DNA of 64,000 bases from Phytohabitans suffuscus (GTDB taxonomy: Bacteria; Actinomycetota; Actinomycetes; Mycobacteriales; Micromonosporaceae). The position numbers and the translations under genes were made by a program. The stretch lies in NCBI RefSeq assembly GCF_011764565.1, contig NZ_AP022871.1:9362320-9426319 (forward strand), in the 5' to 3' direction. This document shows positions 36,485 through 48,164 of this stretch, piece after piece; within the stretch, counting starts at the first letter, position 1; each line of letters opens with the position of its first letter. The notes below the pieces were generated by a model. That model saw only the letters and a list, made by a program, of their open reading frames with translations, was not told the origin of the DNA and made no database searches.

Positions 36485-36726
36485 GACGTGGCACGCTCCA
36501 TCTGAGTGAGCATGCCACCCGCCTCGCCCCCGACGTTCGCGGGCTGAGGTTCTCGACGGACATCGCCGTCCCTCATCGGTAGGGCCGCCCGACCCTCGCG
36601 CGGCCATCCCGGCGTGCCCCCGGGCGGCCAAGGCGCCGCGTCCAGGACGCCGCGTCCGGCATGGCGCGGCCGGCATGGCGCGGCCGGGCGGCGAGGGCCA
36701 GCCGGGCGGCCGGCCCTCGACCGGCC

Positions 36727-39528
<2,802 letters not shown>

Positions 39529-39577
39529 GGGCGGCTCCCGGGAAGGTCGGTGGTCCAACCTCCCCCTCTGTCGCGCC

Positions 39578-39680
39578 GTTGCGCTCCAGAGTCGCCTGCC
39601 CTCGCGGTCCTTTTGCCTGAGAGGTTCCGGGGAGGATTTGCCCCTTCGGCGCCGTGTAAACGGTCTCTCCCGCGCGGGTG
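39578..39680 (-). promoter_or_regulatory. Glycine riboswitch upstream of gcvP
   Basis: Read leftward, the leader contains GCGGGAGAGACCG, then CGCCGAAGGGGCAAAT, CCTCTCAGGCAAAAGGACCG and GACTCTGGAGCGC, the conserved pieces of a gcvT-type glycine aptamer in the right order. I see one aptamer only, 50 bases before the gcvP start; a GGTTGGAC segment occurs on both sides of it and could join in an expression platform. Glycine binding would be expected to switch on gcvP. Confidence 0.9.
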
Positions 39681-39732
39681 GTACCGGCGTGTCCAACCTA
39701 CCAGCGGCGGTGTTTCGCGCGGATGACGCCAC

Positions 39733-39738
39733 TAGCGT
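39733..39738 (+). promoter_or_regulatory. -10 hexamer of the aldo/keto reductase gene
   Basis: TAGCGT ends seven bases before the GTG at 39746; no ribosome site is present, so the mRNA is probably leaderless. Confidence 0.6.
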
Positions 39739-39745
39739 GGGCCGC

Positions 39746-40738
39746 GTGACATACCAAGCCGCGGATGACCGCTACGAATCCATGACCTACCGCCGCGCCG
39801 GGCGCAGCGGGCTCCGGCTGCCGGCGATCTCGCTCGGGCTGTGGCACAACTTCGGCCACGCGCGCCCCCTCGACTCGCAGCGGGACATCCTGCGCCGCGC
39901 GTTCGACCTCGGCGTGACGCACCTCGACCTGGCCAACAACTACGGGCCGCCGGCCGGCGCCGCGGAGGAGAACTTCGGGCGGATCCTGGCCACGGACTTC
40001 CGGGCGTACCGGGACGAGCTGGTCATCTCCTCGAAGGCCGGCTACTACATGTGGCCCGGCCCGTACGGCGAGTGGGGCTCCCGCAAGTACCTGGTCTCCT
40101 CGCTCGACCAGTCGCTGCGCCGGATGGGCCTGGACTACGTGGACATCTTCTACCACCACCGCCCGGACCCGGACACTCCGCTCGAAGAGACGATGTCGGC
40201 GCTCGACCACATCGTGCGCTCCGGCAAGGCCCTCTACGCCGCCGTCTCCAACTACGACTCGGAGCGGACCGCGGCCGCCGCGGCGGTGCTGCGCGACCTC
40301 GGTACGCCGCTGCTGATCCACCAGCCCTCGTACTCCATGGTCAACCGCTGGATCGAGCGGGACCGGCTGCTGGACACCCTGGAGGCGGCGGGCGCGGGGT
40401 GCATCGCGTTCAGCCCGCTCGCCCAGGGCCTGCTCACCGACCGCTACCTGGCCGGCGTCCCGGACGACTCGCGGATCGCGACCGGCGGGTTCCTCAAGGA
40501 GAGCGCGCTGACCGAGCGGACGATGGGCAAGGTGCGCGCGCTCGGCGCGATCGCCGCCCGGCGGGGTCAGAGCCTCGCCCAGCTCGCGCTCGCCTGGGCG
40601 CTGCGCGACCCGCGCATGACCAGCCTCATCATCGGCGCCAGCAGCGTCGCCCAGCTGGAGGCGAACGTGGCGGCGCTGGACAACCCCGACTTCACCGCTG
40701 ACGAGCTCGCCGAGATCGACGAGTACGCGACGGAGTAG
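39746..40738 (+). CDS. Aldo/keto reductase, YghZ-like
   Basis: NADPH-dependent TIM-barrel reductase, most like E. coli L-glyceraldehyde-3-phosphate reductase YghZ. The 330-residue product shows the catalytic set: Asp in THLDLANNYGPP with its Tyr, Lys in ISSKAGYYMWPGPYGEWGSRKYL, and His in DIFYHHRPDPDTPLEETM. The cofactor segment LIIGASSVAQLEANVAAL is near the C-terminus. Likely detoxifies reactive aldehydes such as methylglyoxal. Inserted on the opposite strand between gcvP and the merR gene. Confidence 0.94.
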   Translation: MTYQAADDRYESMTYRRAGRSGLRLPAISLGLWHNFGHARPLDSQRDILRRAFDLGVTHLDLANNYGPPAGAAEENFGRILATDFRAYRDELVISSKAGYYMWPGPYGEWGSRKYLVSSLDQSLRRMGLDYVDIFYHHRPDPDTPLEETMSALDHIVRSGKALYAAVSNYDSERTAAAAAVLRDLGTPLLIHQPSYSMVNRWIERDRLLDTLEAAGAGCIAFSPLAQGLLTDRYLAGVPDDSRIATGGFLKESALTERTMGKVRALGAIAARRGQSLAQLALAWALRDPRMTSLIIGASSVAQLEANVAALDNPDFTADELAEIDEYATE

Positions 40739-40744
40739 ACCCGC

Positions 40745-41317
40745 TCAGCCGGCGCGGCGGCGTGCGCGGCGGGCGGCCAGCTCGTCGCCCACGACGCCGG
40801 CGTCGGCCGGGTCGTCGGCCTCGTCCACCTCGACGGTCACCGGGGCGCCGGCCGCCGGCTCGGCGGGCAGGTGGGACAGGGAGCCCTGGATCTCCTTGAA
40901 GGCGCCGCCGATCGCGATGCCGAAGACGCCCTGACCGCCCTGCAGCAGGTCGACGACCTCCTCCGGCGAGCGGCACTCGTACACCGTCGTGCCGTCGGAG
41001 ATCAGCGTGATGCCGGCCAGGTCCTCGACGCCGCGGGAGCGGAGGGTCTCGATGGCCTTGCGGATGTTCTGCAGGGAGACGCCGGCGTCGAGCAGGCGCT
41101 TGACCACCTTGAGCACCACCAGGTCGCGGAACGAGTACAGGCGCTGGGTGCCCGACCCCGAAGCGTCCCGGATGCTCGGCACCACCAGGGTGGTGCGCGC
41201 CCAGTAGTCCAGCTGCCGGTAGCTGATCCCGACCGCGTGGCAGGCGGTCACACCCCGATATCCGACGGTGTCGTCCTCGACGCCGCCCAAGGCGGCGGAG
41301 GAGGAACCCTCATCCAT
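40745..41317 (-). CDS. MerR-family regulator (Rv1830-like)
   Basis: 190-residue winged-helix regulator: GYRGVTACHAVGISYRQLDYW is the MerR recognition helix pair, followed by TQRLYSFRDLVVLKVVKRLLDAGVSLQNIRKAIETL and a small effector domain. Position and sequence match mycobacterial Rv1830 in the gcvP-gcvH neighbourhood. No metal-binding cysteines at the usual MerR sites. ATG at 41315-41317 has GGGAGG upstream. Target genes unknown; growth-phase or cell-division roles have been discussed for homologues. Confidence 0.92.
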   Translation of the reverse strand: MDEGSSSAALGGVEDDTVGYRGVTACHAVGISYRQLDYWARTTLVVPSIRDASGSGTQRLYSFRDLVVLKVVKRLLDAGVSLQNIRKAIETLRSRGVEDLAGITLISDGTTVYECRSPEEVVDLLQGGQGVFGIAIGGAFKEIQGSLSHLPAEPAAGAPVTVEVDEADDPADAGVVGDELAARRARRRAG

Positions 41318-41462
41318 GTGACAACCTCCCAACGGGGCTGTGCGAAGCTGGCGTCTCTCCGCTCGCACAAAGCCCGGGAACGGCCCAACCCTATAGCGCA
41401 CCTGGAGGGTTGCCGGGGAGGCTTTCGTGCGACACGCCGCCCGCGGGCGACAGGTCACACGA

Positions 41463-41927
41463 TCAGCCGGCGAAGTCCTCCGGGCGCACCTGCTCCAGGA
41501 ACTCCCGGAACTTCTCCACCTCGTCTTCCTGCTCGTCCGGAATCACGATGCCGGCCTCGCTGAGCACCTGGTCGGAGCAGCGGATCGGGGCGCCGACGCG
41601 CAGCGCGAGGGCGATCGAGTCGCTGGGCCGGGCCGAGACGCGCAAGCCGTCACCGATCAACAGGTCGGCGTAGAACACGTTTTCCTTCAGCTCGGTGATC
41701 TCGACCGCGCGCAACGGGGCCTTGAGCGCCGCCAGGATGTCGCGCAGCAGGTCGTGGGTGAGTGGCCGGGCCGGTTTGACGCCCTGCTGCTCGTACGCGA
41801 TCGCGGTGGCTTCGACCGCACCGATCCAGATCGGCAGGTAACGGTCGCCCTCGACCTCCCTGAGCAGCACGATCGGCTGGTTGCTGGGCAGCTCCACCCG
41901 CACCCCGACCACGCTCAGCTCGCGCAC
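41463..41927 (-). CDS. Bifunctional nuclease family protein (DUF151)
   Basis: 154-residue protein of the bifunctional nuclease family, homologous to mycobacterial Rv1829: MRELSVVGVRVELPSNQPIV, LLREVEGDRYLPIWIGAVEA, then KENVFYADLLIGDG and RPSDSIALALRVGAPI. Plant members cut both RNA and DNA, but activity of bacterial members is little tested. GTG start with GGAGGCGG just upstream. Lies between the two merR genes, the conserved order. Confidence 0.92.
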   Translation of the reverse strand: MRELSVVGVRVELPSNQPIVLLREVEGDRYLPIWIGAVEATAIAYEQQGVKPARPLTHDLLRDILAALKAPLRAVEITELKENVFYADLLIGDGLRVSARPSDSIALALRVGAPIRCSDQVLSEAGIVIPDEQEDEVEKFREFLEQVRPEDFAG

Positions 41928-42042
41928 CGCCGCCTCCGTGTGGTTGTCTCTTTCCCGCCCTCACCGTCACGGTACACGGACCGCCGGTGGCCCGTCCCCC
42001 ACGGTTTGTGTCAACGACACGTACCCATTGACACGAACGAAC

Positions 42043-42750
42043 TCACCGCCCCAGCGCCTCGCGGAGCCCGACCCGCACGAGCGCCGCGTGCAGCTGCTGC
42101 GAGAGGCGCACCAGGTCATCGGCGGTCTGGCCGGCGCGGGCCTGTGCCGCCGGGTCGTTCTGGCGGGCCAGCGGGGCCACCAGCTGGGCGAAGAGCCCCA
42201 CCTCACGGTCGGCGGCGGACCGGAAGGCGCGCAGGTGGCGCGGCTCCAGCCCGAACGCGGCCAGCCCGGCCACCGCGGTGGCCACGGCGAGCGCGTCGGC
42301 GTCGTACCGGCCGGGGGCGATCGGGGCGAGCAGCCCCAGCCGCTCGACCTCGGCGAGGGTGGTGCCGTCCAGCCCGGAGCGCTCGATCAGCTGGTCGCGG
42401 CTGAGGCGCGAGTCACCCTCCTGGGTGGGTCCCACGGCCACCAGGCGCACCGGCGCGGCCGTGGCGGCGTCGCGCGAGGCGAGCTGCTCGCGGATCACCC
42501 GCAGCGGCAGGTACTGGTCGCGCTGGGCGCTCAGCACGAAACGCAGGCGGGCGACGTCGTCCCAGCTGTACTTGCGGTAGCCGGCCGCGGTGCGGCTCGG
42601 CTCGACGAGCCCCTCCGCCTCCAGGAAGCGCAGCTTGGAGATGGTGGTGTCGGGAAACTCCACGCGCAGCTCGGCCAGCACCTCACCGATGCTCATCAGG
42701 GCCGGCGGGGGCGAGGACGGACCCGCCGACGACGCTGGCGACGCCGACAC
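42043..42750 (-). CDS. MerR-family regulator (Rv1828-like)
   Basis: 235-residue regulator with N-terminal wing-helix MSIGEVLAELRVEFPDTTIS, KLRFLEAEGLVEPSRTAAGYR, then a long C-terminal helical domain (GLEPRHLRAFRSAADREVGL). Matches mycobacterial Rv1828 in sequence style and position next to garA. The unusual feature of this group is the absence of the cysteine-bearing metal loop, so its ligand is unknown. Confidence 0.92.
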   Translation of the reverse strand: MSASPASSAGPSSPPPALMSIGEVLAELRVEFPDTTISKLRFLEAEGLVEPSRTAAGYRKYSWDDVARLRFVLSAQRDQYLPLRVIREQLASRDAATAAPVRLVAVGPTQEGDSRLSRDQLIERSGLDGTTLAEVERLGLLAPIAPGRYDADALAVATAVAGLAAFGLEPRHLRAFRSAADREVGLFAQLVAPLARQNDPAAQARAGQTADDLVRLSQQLHAALVRVGLREALGR

Positions 42751-42753
42751 AGG

Positions 42754-43200
42754 CTATCGGGACTCCTCGTCCGGGCGGGGCCCGGCGATGAACACGAGCC
42801 GGAACTTGCCGATCTGCACCTCGTCGCCGTTGCTGAGCGTGGCCGCCTCGACCCGCTCGCGGTTGACGTACGTGCCGTTGAGGCTGCCCACGTCACGCAC
42901 GGTGAAGGTGCCGCCGTCGCGGTGGAACTCCGCGTGGCGCCGGGAGACGGTCACGTCGTCGAGGAAGATGTCACTGTCCGGGTGCCGCCCGCTGGTCGTC
43001 ACGTCGTGGTCGAGCAGGAACCGCGCGCCCGCGTTGGGCCCCCGCCGGACGACGAGCAGCGCCATGCCGGGCGGCAGCGAGCCGGACATGCGACTCGGCA
43101 CCACGTCCGCGTCCGGACCCTCGAGGACCTCGTCGAGCGAGCCGAGGTTCAGCGTGGACGTGACGTCGAGTGGGGGAAACTCGTCGTCTGGGCGAGTCAT
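42754..43200 (-). CDS. garA: FHA-domain regulator GarA
   Basis: Phosphothreonine-binding protein that, in Mycobacterium, switches the 2-oxoglutarate node by binding glutamate dehydrogenase and 2-oxoglutarate dehydrogenase. The FHA domain spans about residues 45-140 (RRGPNAGARFLLDHDVTTSGRHP, SDIFLDDVTVSRRHAEFH, VGSLNGTYVNRE). The N-terminal regulatory motif, ETTS in mycobacteria, reads DVTS here (residues 12-15): the first threonine is Val. The second, the PknB site in mycobacteria, is kept as Thr14. Followed by STLNLGSLDEV, as in other actinobacteria. Confidence 0.94.
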   Translation of the reverse strand: MTRPDDEFPPLDVTSTLNLGSLDEVLEGPDADVVPSRMSGSLPPGMALLVVRRGPNAGARFLLDHDVTTSGRHPDSDIFLDDVTVSRRHAEFHRDGGTFTVRDVGSLNGTYVNRERVEAATLSNGDEVQIGKFRLVFIAGPRPDEESR

Positions 43201-43346
43201 CTGACCACCTCACGGATCGGACCACCCCCGCGTGCGCGGGCAGCGGCAGATTGAACGTCGCTGGGCACGGATCCCGCTCGACTGGGCGAGCCTAGCCAGC
43301 GCCGAAATACAGGGTCAACCAGACGCGCGGGCAAAGCCACGCGCTG

Positions 43347-43727
43347 TCAGCTCGCCGTCAGATCACGGTACGCCGAAGCGGTCAACAGCCCCTCGACAGC
43401 GGCCGGATCGGCCGGATCGATCTCGACCAGCCACCCCTCCCCGTAGGGGTCGGTGTTGATCACCTCCGGCTCCTGCGCCAGCTTGTCGTTGCGGGCGACC
43501 ACGGTGCCGGTCAGCGGCGCGTAGATCTCCGACACGCTCTTGGTCGACTCCACCTCGCCGAACGCGTCGCCCGCCGCCACGGCCGTGCCCGGGTCGGGCA
43601 GCTGCACGTAGACGATGTCGCCGAGCGCGTCCTGCGCGAAGTGGGTGATACCCACCCGCACCGGACCACCGCTCGTCCCGGCCACCCACTCGTGCTCGGC
43701 CGTGTAGCGCAGATCCTCGGGAATCAC
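43347..43727 (-). CDS. gcvH: Glycine cleavage system H protein
   Basis: Lipoyl carrier shuttling between GcvP, GcvT and the L-protein. The 126-residue product has RYTAEHEWV at its start, GITHFAQDALGDIVYV, and the lipoylation site Lys63 in EVESTKSVSEIYAP. GTG start at 43725-43727. Placed between DUF881 and garA genes as in Mycobacterium. Confidence 0.97.
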   Translation of the reverse strand: MIPEDLRYTAEHEWVAGTSGGPVRVGITHFAQDALGDIVYVQLPDPGTAVAAGDAFGEVESTKSVSEIYAPLTGTVVARNDKLAQEPEVINTDPYGEGWLVEIDPADPAAVEGLLTASAYRDLTAS

Positions 43728-43742
43728 AGACGATCCTTCACA

Positions 43743-44621
43743 TCAGGAGGTGGGACGAGCGTGCTGCAGGCTGGTCGGCGCGCGGAGGGCCGAGACGTCG
43801 ACCACATCGTGCTCCTGGACGATCACCGTACCGTTGTCGTTCCCCACGGACTCCACCACCCCGCCGGGAATGTTGAGCGCGGTCTCCATGGTCCGCGGCT
43901 CCCCGATCACGGTGAGGGTGTAAGGGGCGGAGAGCCTGCGCCCGTCCACCTCGATGCCACCGTCCCGGTCGAGAAACCAGGTCGAGGCGACGATCCGCAC
44001 CGCCGTGCCGCCGGAGTCGCCGGCGCCGGCGATCTGCATCGCCTCCGCGCCGGCGCCGCGCAGCTCCTGCACCGCGTCGAGGATCGCCGACGCCTTGAGC
44101 CGCTCCGAGCCCTCCTGGAACACCACGGTCAGCCCCGGCCCGCGCGCCGGCAGCGTGCCGGCGAGCACGCCCAGCTCGTCCGCCCGGCGGGTGGCCTCGT
44201 CGAGCGCCGCCTGCCGCCCCTGCGCGCCGGAGGTGAGCTGGCGCTGGCTGTCCTCCAGGTCGGCGACCTCGTCGCGCAGCCGCTCCTCGCGCGCCTCCAG
44301 GTCGGACAGGATCCGCACCAGGTCCTCCTGCCGCGCCGACGCCAGGCCGGAGTCGGCGTTGTTGCTCTTGACCTGCACCACCAGCGTGAAGCCGAGCAGG
44401 GCCAGCAGCACGGCGATGACCACGGTGGCCGAGCTGAGCGACCGCTTGGCCGCCGCCGGCCGCGCGCTCTCCGCGCGGGCCTCGTCGAGCGAGACGTCAT
44501 CGGGTACGGGCGAAGCGTCCCCGGTCGCGGGCTCCGGCTCGGGCTCGGGGCGGGTCTCCGGCTCGGCCTCGGGGTCGGGGTCGGGCCAGCCCGTACCGGA
44601 CGGCTTGTGTTCGTCGGTCAT
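43743..44621 (-). CDS. DUF881 membrane-anchored protein (Rv1825-like)
   Basis: 292 residues: an acidic Pro-rich cytoplasmic N-terminus with short PDPDPEAEPE/PEPEPEP repeats, one membrane helix (SSATVVIAVLLALLGFTLVV, about 65-84), a coiled coil (about 95-150), then the DUF881 domain (AILDAVQELRGAGAEAMQIA, VRIVASTWFLD, LSAPYTLTVIGEP). Homologue of Rv1825. DUF881 proteins accompany divisome or membrane genes in Gram-positive bacteria; precise function unknown. Confidence 0.9.
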   Translation of the reverse strand: MTDEHKPSGTGWPDPDPEAEPETRPEPEPEPATGDASPVPDDVSLDEARAESARPAAAKRSLSSATVVIAVLLALLGFTLVVQVKSNNADSGLASARQEDLVRILSDLEAREERLRDEVADLEDSQRQLTSGAQGRQAALDEATRRADELGVLAGTLPARGPGLTVVFQEGSERLKASAILDAVQELRGAGAEAMQIAGAGDSGGTAVRIVASTWFLDRDGGIEVDGRRLSAPYTLTVIGEPRTMETALNIPGGVVESVGNDNGTVIVQEHDVVDVSALRAPTSLQHARPTS

Positions 44622-44625
44622 GCCA

Positions 44626-44958
44626 CTACGCCTTGAAGAGCCGCCGGCGGATGGCCGCGACGTTGCCGAAGATCCGCACGCCGAGCACGACCACGACGCC
44701 CGTGGAGAGCTGCCCGCCCACGCCGAGCTGGTCGCCCAGGTAGACGATCAGGGCCGCGACCAGCACGTTCGAGATGAAAGAGATCACAAACTGCTTGTCG
44801 TCGAAGATCCCGTCGAGCCGGGCGCGGACGCCCCCGAACACGGCGTCGAGCGCGGCCACCACCGCGATCGGCAGGTACGGCTGGAGCGCCGCCGGGACCG
44901 TCGGGTCCAGCAGGACGCCGAGCACGACGCCGACGACGAGGGCGAGTACCGCGATCAT
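44626..44958 (-). CDS. DUF1290 small membrane protein (Sbp family, Rv1824-like)
   Basis: 110-residue protein with three hydrophobic segments and the family motif LPIAVVAALDAVFGGVRARL, DGIFDDKQFVISFISNVLVA, then LGVRIFGNVAAIRRRL. Related to B. subtilis Sbp, next to the divisome genes there. Overlaps the upstream DUF881 stop by ATGA, indicating coupled translation. Confidence 0.92.
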   Translation of the reverse strand: MIAVLALVVGVVLGVLLDPTVPAALQPYLPIAVVAALDAVFGGVRARLDGIFDDKQFVISFISNVLVAALIVYLGDQLGVGGQLSTGVVVVLGVRIFGNVAAIRRRLFKA

Positions 44959-45863
44959 TTTCCGCCTTCCGTGGTGCGAGGGGTGGGCGTGGCGGTCGGC
45001 GACGGGGTCGCGTAGCGCAGCTGCGGGTCGGACGCGGCGGGGAGGGTGAGGTCGTCCACACCCCGTACCGAGAAGGACATGCCCTCGTCCTCGACCAGCG
45101 CCCGGAACAGCCGCGCCGTGTCGCTGTCCTTGAAGTCGTCCTCCATGTCGCCCGGACCGATCGCGCGGACCACGTACGGGCGGTTGACCGGCCGGAAGTC
45201 GACCAGGATAGCCGAACCGGCGGCGCGGATCGTCGAGGTGGCGGTGAGCCGCTGGTCGTTGATCGAGATGGCCTCGGCGCCGGCGCTCCACAGCGCGTTC
45301 GCGATCTCCTGCAGGTCGCGGTCGAGCACCCGGCCCAGGTCGGGCTTGCCGGCGCCGGTGACCGCGTCGACCGCGTCCGGCGCGTCGTCGAGCCGCACCT
45401 CCACGCCGTCGCCGCGCACCCGGGCCAGCCCGGCGGCCGCCTCCTGGTCGCGCAGCCGGGCGGCGTCGCGGTCGTCGAGCACGGCGTCGCGCTGGCGGGT
45501 CACCTCGTCGCGCAGCTCGTCGGCCCGGCGCTGCAGGTCGTCGGTGGTCGACTGGCGCTGCTCGATCTGGTCGACGAGGCCGGCCCGCGCCTGGGTGCGC
45601 GAGGGCTCGTCGGACATCGTCTGCCGGTACGCCACCACGAGCAGGAAACCGACCGCGACGAGCGTCAGCGCGCTCACCAGCCGGACGCCGGTGGCCCGCC
45701 AGCCGCGCGGCTCGCCGCCGAGGGCCTTGCGCCTGGCCGCGTCCGCGTAGCCCTGGTCGAGCGGGTTGCGGAACAGCTCGGTGAGGAAGTCCGGGGCGTA
45801 CACGCGGGACTTGTCGTCACTGCGATCGCGCCGCGGGTCGGGGGTCGGGGGCCGCTCGGTCAC
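44955..45863 (-). CDS. DUF881 membrane-anchored protein (Rv1823-like)
   Basis: 302 residues with the same plan as the other DUF881 protein: cytoplasmic N-terminus, a helix (GVRLVSALTLVAVGFLLVVA, about 60-79), a coiled coil (about 85-140), and the domain LDRDLQEIANALWSAGAEAI, SINDQRLTATSTIRAAGSAI, VNRPYVVRAIGPGDM. A flexible Thr/Pro tail ends it. GTG at 45861-45863 overlaps the phosphatidyltransferase stop (GTGA). Confidence 0.9.
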   Translation of the reverse strand: MTERPPTPDPRRDRSDDKSRVYAPDFLTELFRNPLDQGYADAARRKALGGEPRGWRATGVRLVSALTLVAVGFLLVVAYRQTMSDEPSRTQARAGLVDQIEQRQSTTDDLQRRADELRDEVTRQRDAVLDDRDAARLRDQEAAAGLARVRGDGVEVRLDDAPDAVDAVTGAGKPDLGRVLDRDLQEIANALWSAGAEAISINDQRLTATSTIRAAGSAILVDFRPVNRPYVVRAIGPGDMEDDFKDSDTARLFRALVEDEGMSFSVRGVDDLTLPAASDPQLRYATPSPTATPTPRTTEGGK

Positions 45864-46449
45864 CGGCGGACCGCCCGGGCGGCGCGCACGAGCTGGGCGG
45901 CCTGCACGACGTAGAGCGCCGCCGCCGCCCAGTAGAGGACCAGCCCCACCAGGCCAGGCCCCAGCCGATCGGGAACGCCACCGGCGCCGCCCCGTCCGAG
46001 GCGTGCGCGAGCAGCAGCACGGGGAACGCGGCCAGGATGATGAACGTGGCGGTCTTGCCCACGTAGTGCACCGGGGGCGGGCCGTACCCGTACCGGCGCA
46101 GCACCCCGAGGCTGGCGACCAGCACGACCTCGCGGGCCAGCAGCGCGGCCGTGAACTGCCACGGCACCACCTCGCGCACGGTGAACGCGACCAGGGTGGC
46201 CAGGATGTAGAGCCGGTCGACGGCCGGGTCGAGCAGCTCGCCGAGGCGGCTGACCTGGCCGAGGCGGCGGGCCACGTATCCGTCGACCCAGTCGGTGGTG
46301 CCGCCGATCGCCAGGACGACCACGGCGGCCACGTCGGCGTGCGAGCCGAGCAGGAGGTAGAGGAACAGCGGCACGCCGAGCAGCCGGACGAAGCTGATCC
46401 CGTTCGGGATCGTGAGGACCCGGGAAGCCTGGGCGCCATGCCGCGACAC
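45860..46449 (-). CDS. CDP-alcohol phosphatidyltransferase, PgsA-like (one frame break)
   Basis: Integral membrane enzyme transferring a phosphatidyl group from CDP-diacylglycerol to an alcohol; phosphatidylglycerophosphate synthase or cardiolipin synthase are both possible (mycobacterial position equivalent is pgsA2). The catalytic motif DWVDGYVARRLGQVSRLGEL followed by LDPAVDR matches D-x2-D-G-x2-A-R-x8-G-x3-D-x3-D. The frame breaks at the run 45944-45947, after GLAWWG, resuming LVLYWAAAALYVVQAAQLV. Repaired length is 196 residues. First gene of the leftward series to merR. Confidence 0.88.
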
Positions 46450-46581
46450 CGAGCCTCCCTCCGCTCCCCCTCTGCAGCGGTTGAACTATATCCACTCACC
46501 TTCCGGGGGTCGTATCCACCTCACCTCCGGCGGCCGCCCGGCGCACCCCGCCTGACCTCCCCTCGCCGGTTACTTAACCGG

Positions 46582-46610
46582 TTGATTTGGCCCAGGCATT
46601 CATCTACGCT
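46582..46610 (+). promoter_or_regulatory. Promoter of the mannanase gene
   Basis: TTGATT and TACGCT separated by exactly 17 bases, 93 bases before the ATG. The palindrome AACCGGTT (46576-46583) overlaps the start of the -35 element and is a candidate operator. Confidence 0.7.
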
Positions 46611-46702
46611 GATGCGGTCACCCAGGGAGCCGGGTGGTCTCTACGTGGGGCTTCGGGCACAGCCCCGTCCATCGCCCTGTGGGCTCCTTCTCGAGGTGAT
46701 CC

Positions 46703-48103
46703 ATGAAAAGAAAGATCGCGATCGTCTGCGCGGCGGCCATCGCCCTGCTCGCGTCCGTTCTCGTCTTCGTCAAGCCGGCCGACGCCGCCGTGGGCCTACG
46801 GGTCAGCGGCGGCCGCATCGTCGAGGCCAACGGCACCAACGTCGTGATGCGCGGCGTGAGCCACCCGCACGTCTGGTACACGGGCCAGACCAGCTCGTTC
46901 GCCAACATCAAGGCGCTGGGCGCCAACACCGTGCGGGTGGTGCTCGGCAGCGGCCAGCGCTGGGGCCCGAGCAACGACCTGTCCACGGTCGTCAACCTCT
47001 GCCGCACCAACCGGCTGCTCTGCGTGCTGGAGGTGCACGACACCACCGGGTACGGCGAGGAGGGCGCGGCGGCCACCCTCGACCAGGCGGCCAGCTACTG
47101 GATCGGCCAGCGCAGCGTGCTGGCCGGCACCGAGAACTTCATCGTCATCAACATCGGCAACGAGCCGTTCGGCAACAACGCGAGCGTCTCGGCCACCTGG
47201 CCCACCGCCACGTCCAACGCGGTCAGCCGCCTGCGCGGCGCCGGCTTCGAGCACCTGATCATGGTGGACGCGCCGATGTGGGGGCAGGACTGGCAGTTCA
47301 TCATGCGGGACAACGCGCAGACGGTCTTCAACGCCGACCCGCAGCGCAACACCGTCTTCTCCATCCACATGTACGGCGTCTTCGACACCGCCGCGGAGAT
47401 CCAGGACTACCTGGGCCGCTTCCGCACGGCGGGCCTGCCGATCGTGGTCGGCGAGTTCGGCCACAACCACTCCGACGGCAACCCCGACGAAGACACCATC
47501 ATGTCGTACACGCAGACCAACGGCATCGGGTACATCGGCTGGAGCTGGAGCGGCAACGGCGGCGGCGTCGAGTACCTCGACATGGTCACCAACTTCAACC
47601 CCGCCCAGCTCACCTCCTGGGGCCAGCGGATCTTCAACGGCGCCAACGGCATCCGGCAGACCTCGCGCGAGCTGAGCTGGTTCGGCGGCAACCCCACGAC
47701 CAGCCCGACCACCCGCCCGCCGACGACCCCGCCCACCACCGCCCCGACCACCCCGCCCACGACCCCGCCGACCTCACGGCCGACGACCCCGCCGCCGGGC
47801 GGGCGCACCTGCGCGGCCGCGTACTCGGTGATCGGCCAGTGGCAGGGCGGCTTCCAGGGCGAGGTGCGGGTCACCGCCGGCAGCTCCGCGATCAGCGGCT
47901 GGACGGTCACCTGGGCGTTCCCGTCCGGCCAGACGGTCACCCAGTCCTGGAACGCCACGATCACCTCCAGCGGCGCGAACGTGACCGCCCGGAACGTGAG
48001 CTACAACGGCAGCCTGGGCGCCGGCGCGACGACGGCGTTCGGCTTCATCGGCTCCTGGAACGGCACCAACACCAACCCGACCCTCACCTGCGCCGCCACC
48101 TGA
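46703..48103 (+). CDS. Secreted GH5 (subfamily 8-like) beta-mannanase with CBM2
   Basis: Extracellular glycoside hydrolase, most like Streptomyces endo-1,4-beta-mannanases of GH5_8. A signal peptide (MKRKIAIVCAAAIALLASVL to ADA-AV, cut near residue 29) leads into the GH5 domain with HDTTGYGEEGAAATLDQAA, acid/base Glu154 (NIGNEPFG) and nucleophile Glu251 (VVGEFGHN). A Thr/Pro linker (about 327-363) joins a C-terminal family 2 carbohydrate-binding module (about 366-466) with its terminal cysteines and exposed Trp residues. A canonical promoter lies upstream and a strong terminator downstream. An endoglucanase is the alternative assignment. Confidence 0.92.
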   Translation: MKRKIAIVCAAAIALLASVLVFVKPADAAVGLRVSGGRIVEANGTNVVMRGVSHPHVWYTGQTSSFANIKALGANTVRVVLGSGQRWGPSNDLSTVVNLCRTNRLLCVLEVHDTTGYGEEGAAATLDQAASYWIGQRSVLAGTENFIVINIGNEPFGNNASVSATWPTATSNAVSRLRGAGFEHLIMVDAPMWGQDWQFIMRDNAQTVFNADPQRNTVFSIHMYGVFDTAAEIQDYLGRFRTAGLPIVVGEFGHNHSDGNPDEDTIMSYTQTNGIGYIGWSWSGNGGGVEYLDMVTNFNPAQLTSWGQRIFNGANGIRQTSRELSWFGGNPTTSPTTRPPTTPPTTAPTTPPTTPPTSRPTTPPPGGRTCAAAYSVIGQWQGGFQGEVRVTAGSSAISGWTVTWAFPSGQTVTQSWNATITSSGANVTARNVSYNGSLGAGATTAFGFIGSWNGTNTNPTLTCAAT

Positions 48104-48118
48104 CCCGCACCGCACAGG

Positions 48119-48144
48119 GGCCCCGCCGCGCTCGCGGCGGGGCC
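48119..48144 (+). terminator. Terminator of the mannanase gene
   Basis: GGCCCCGCCGC and GCGGCGGGGCC form a perfect 11-bp stem around GCTC, 15 bases after the stop. Confidence 0.8.
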
Positions 48145-48164
48145 TCACCCCCGGACGTCCGCCG

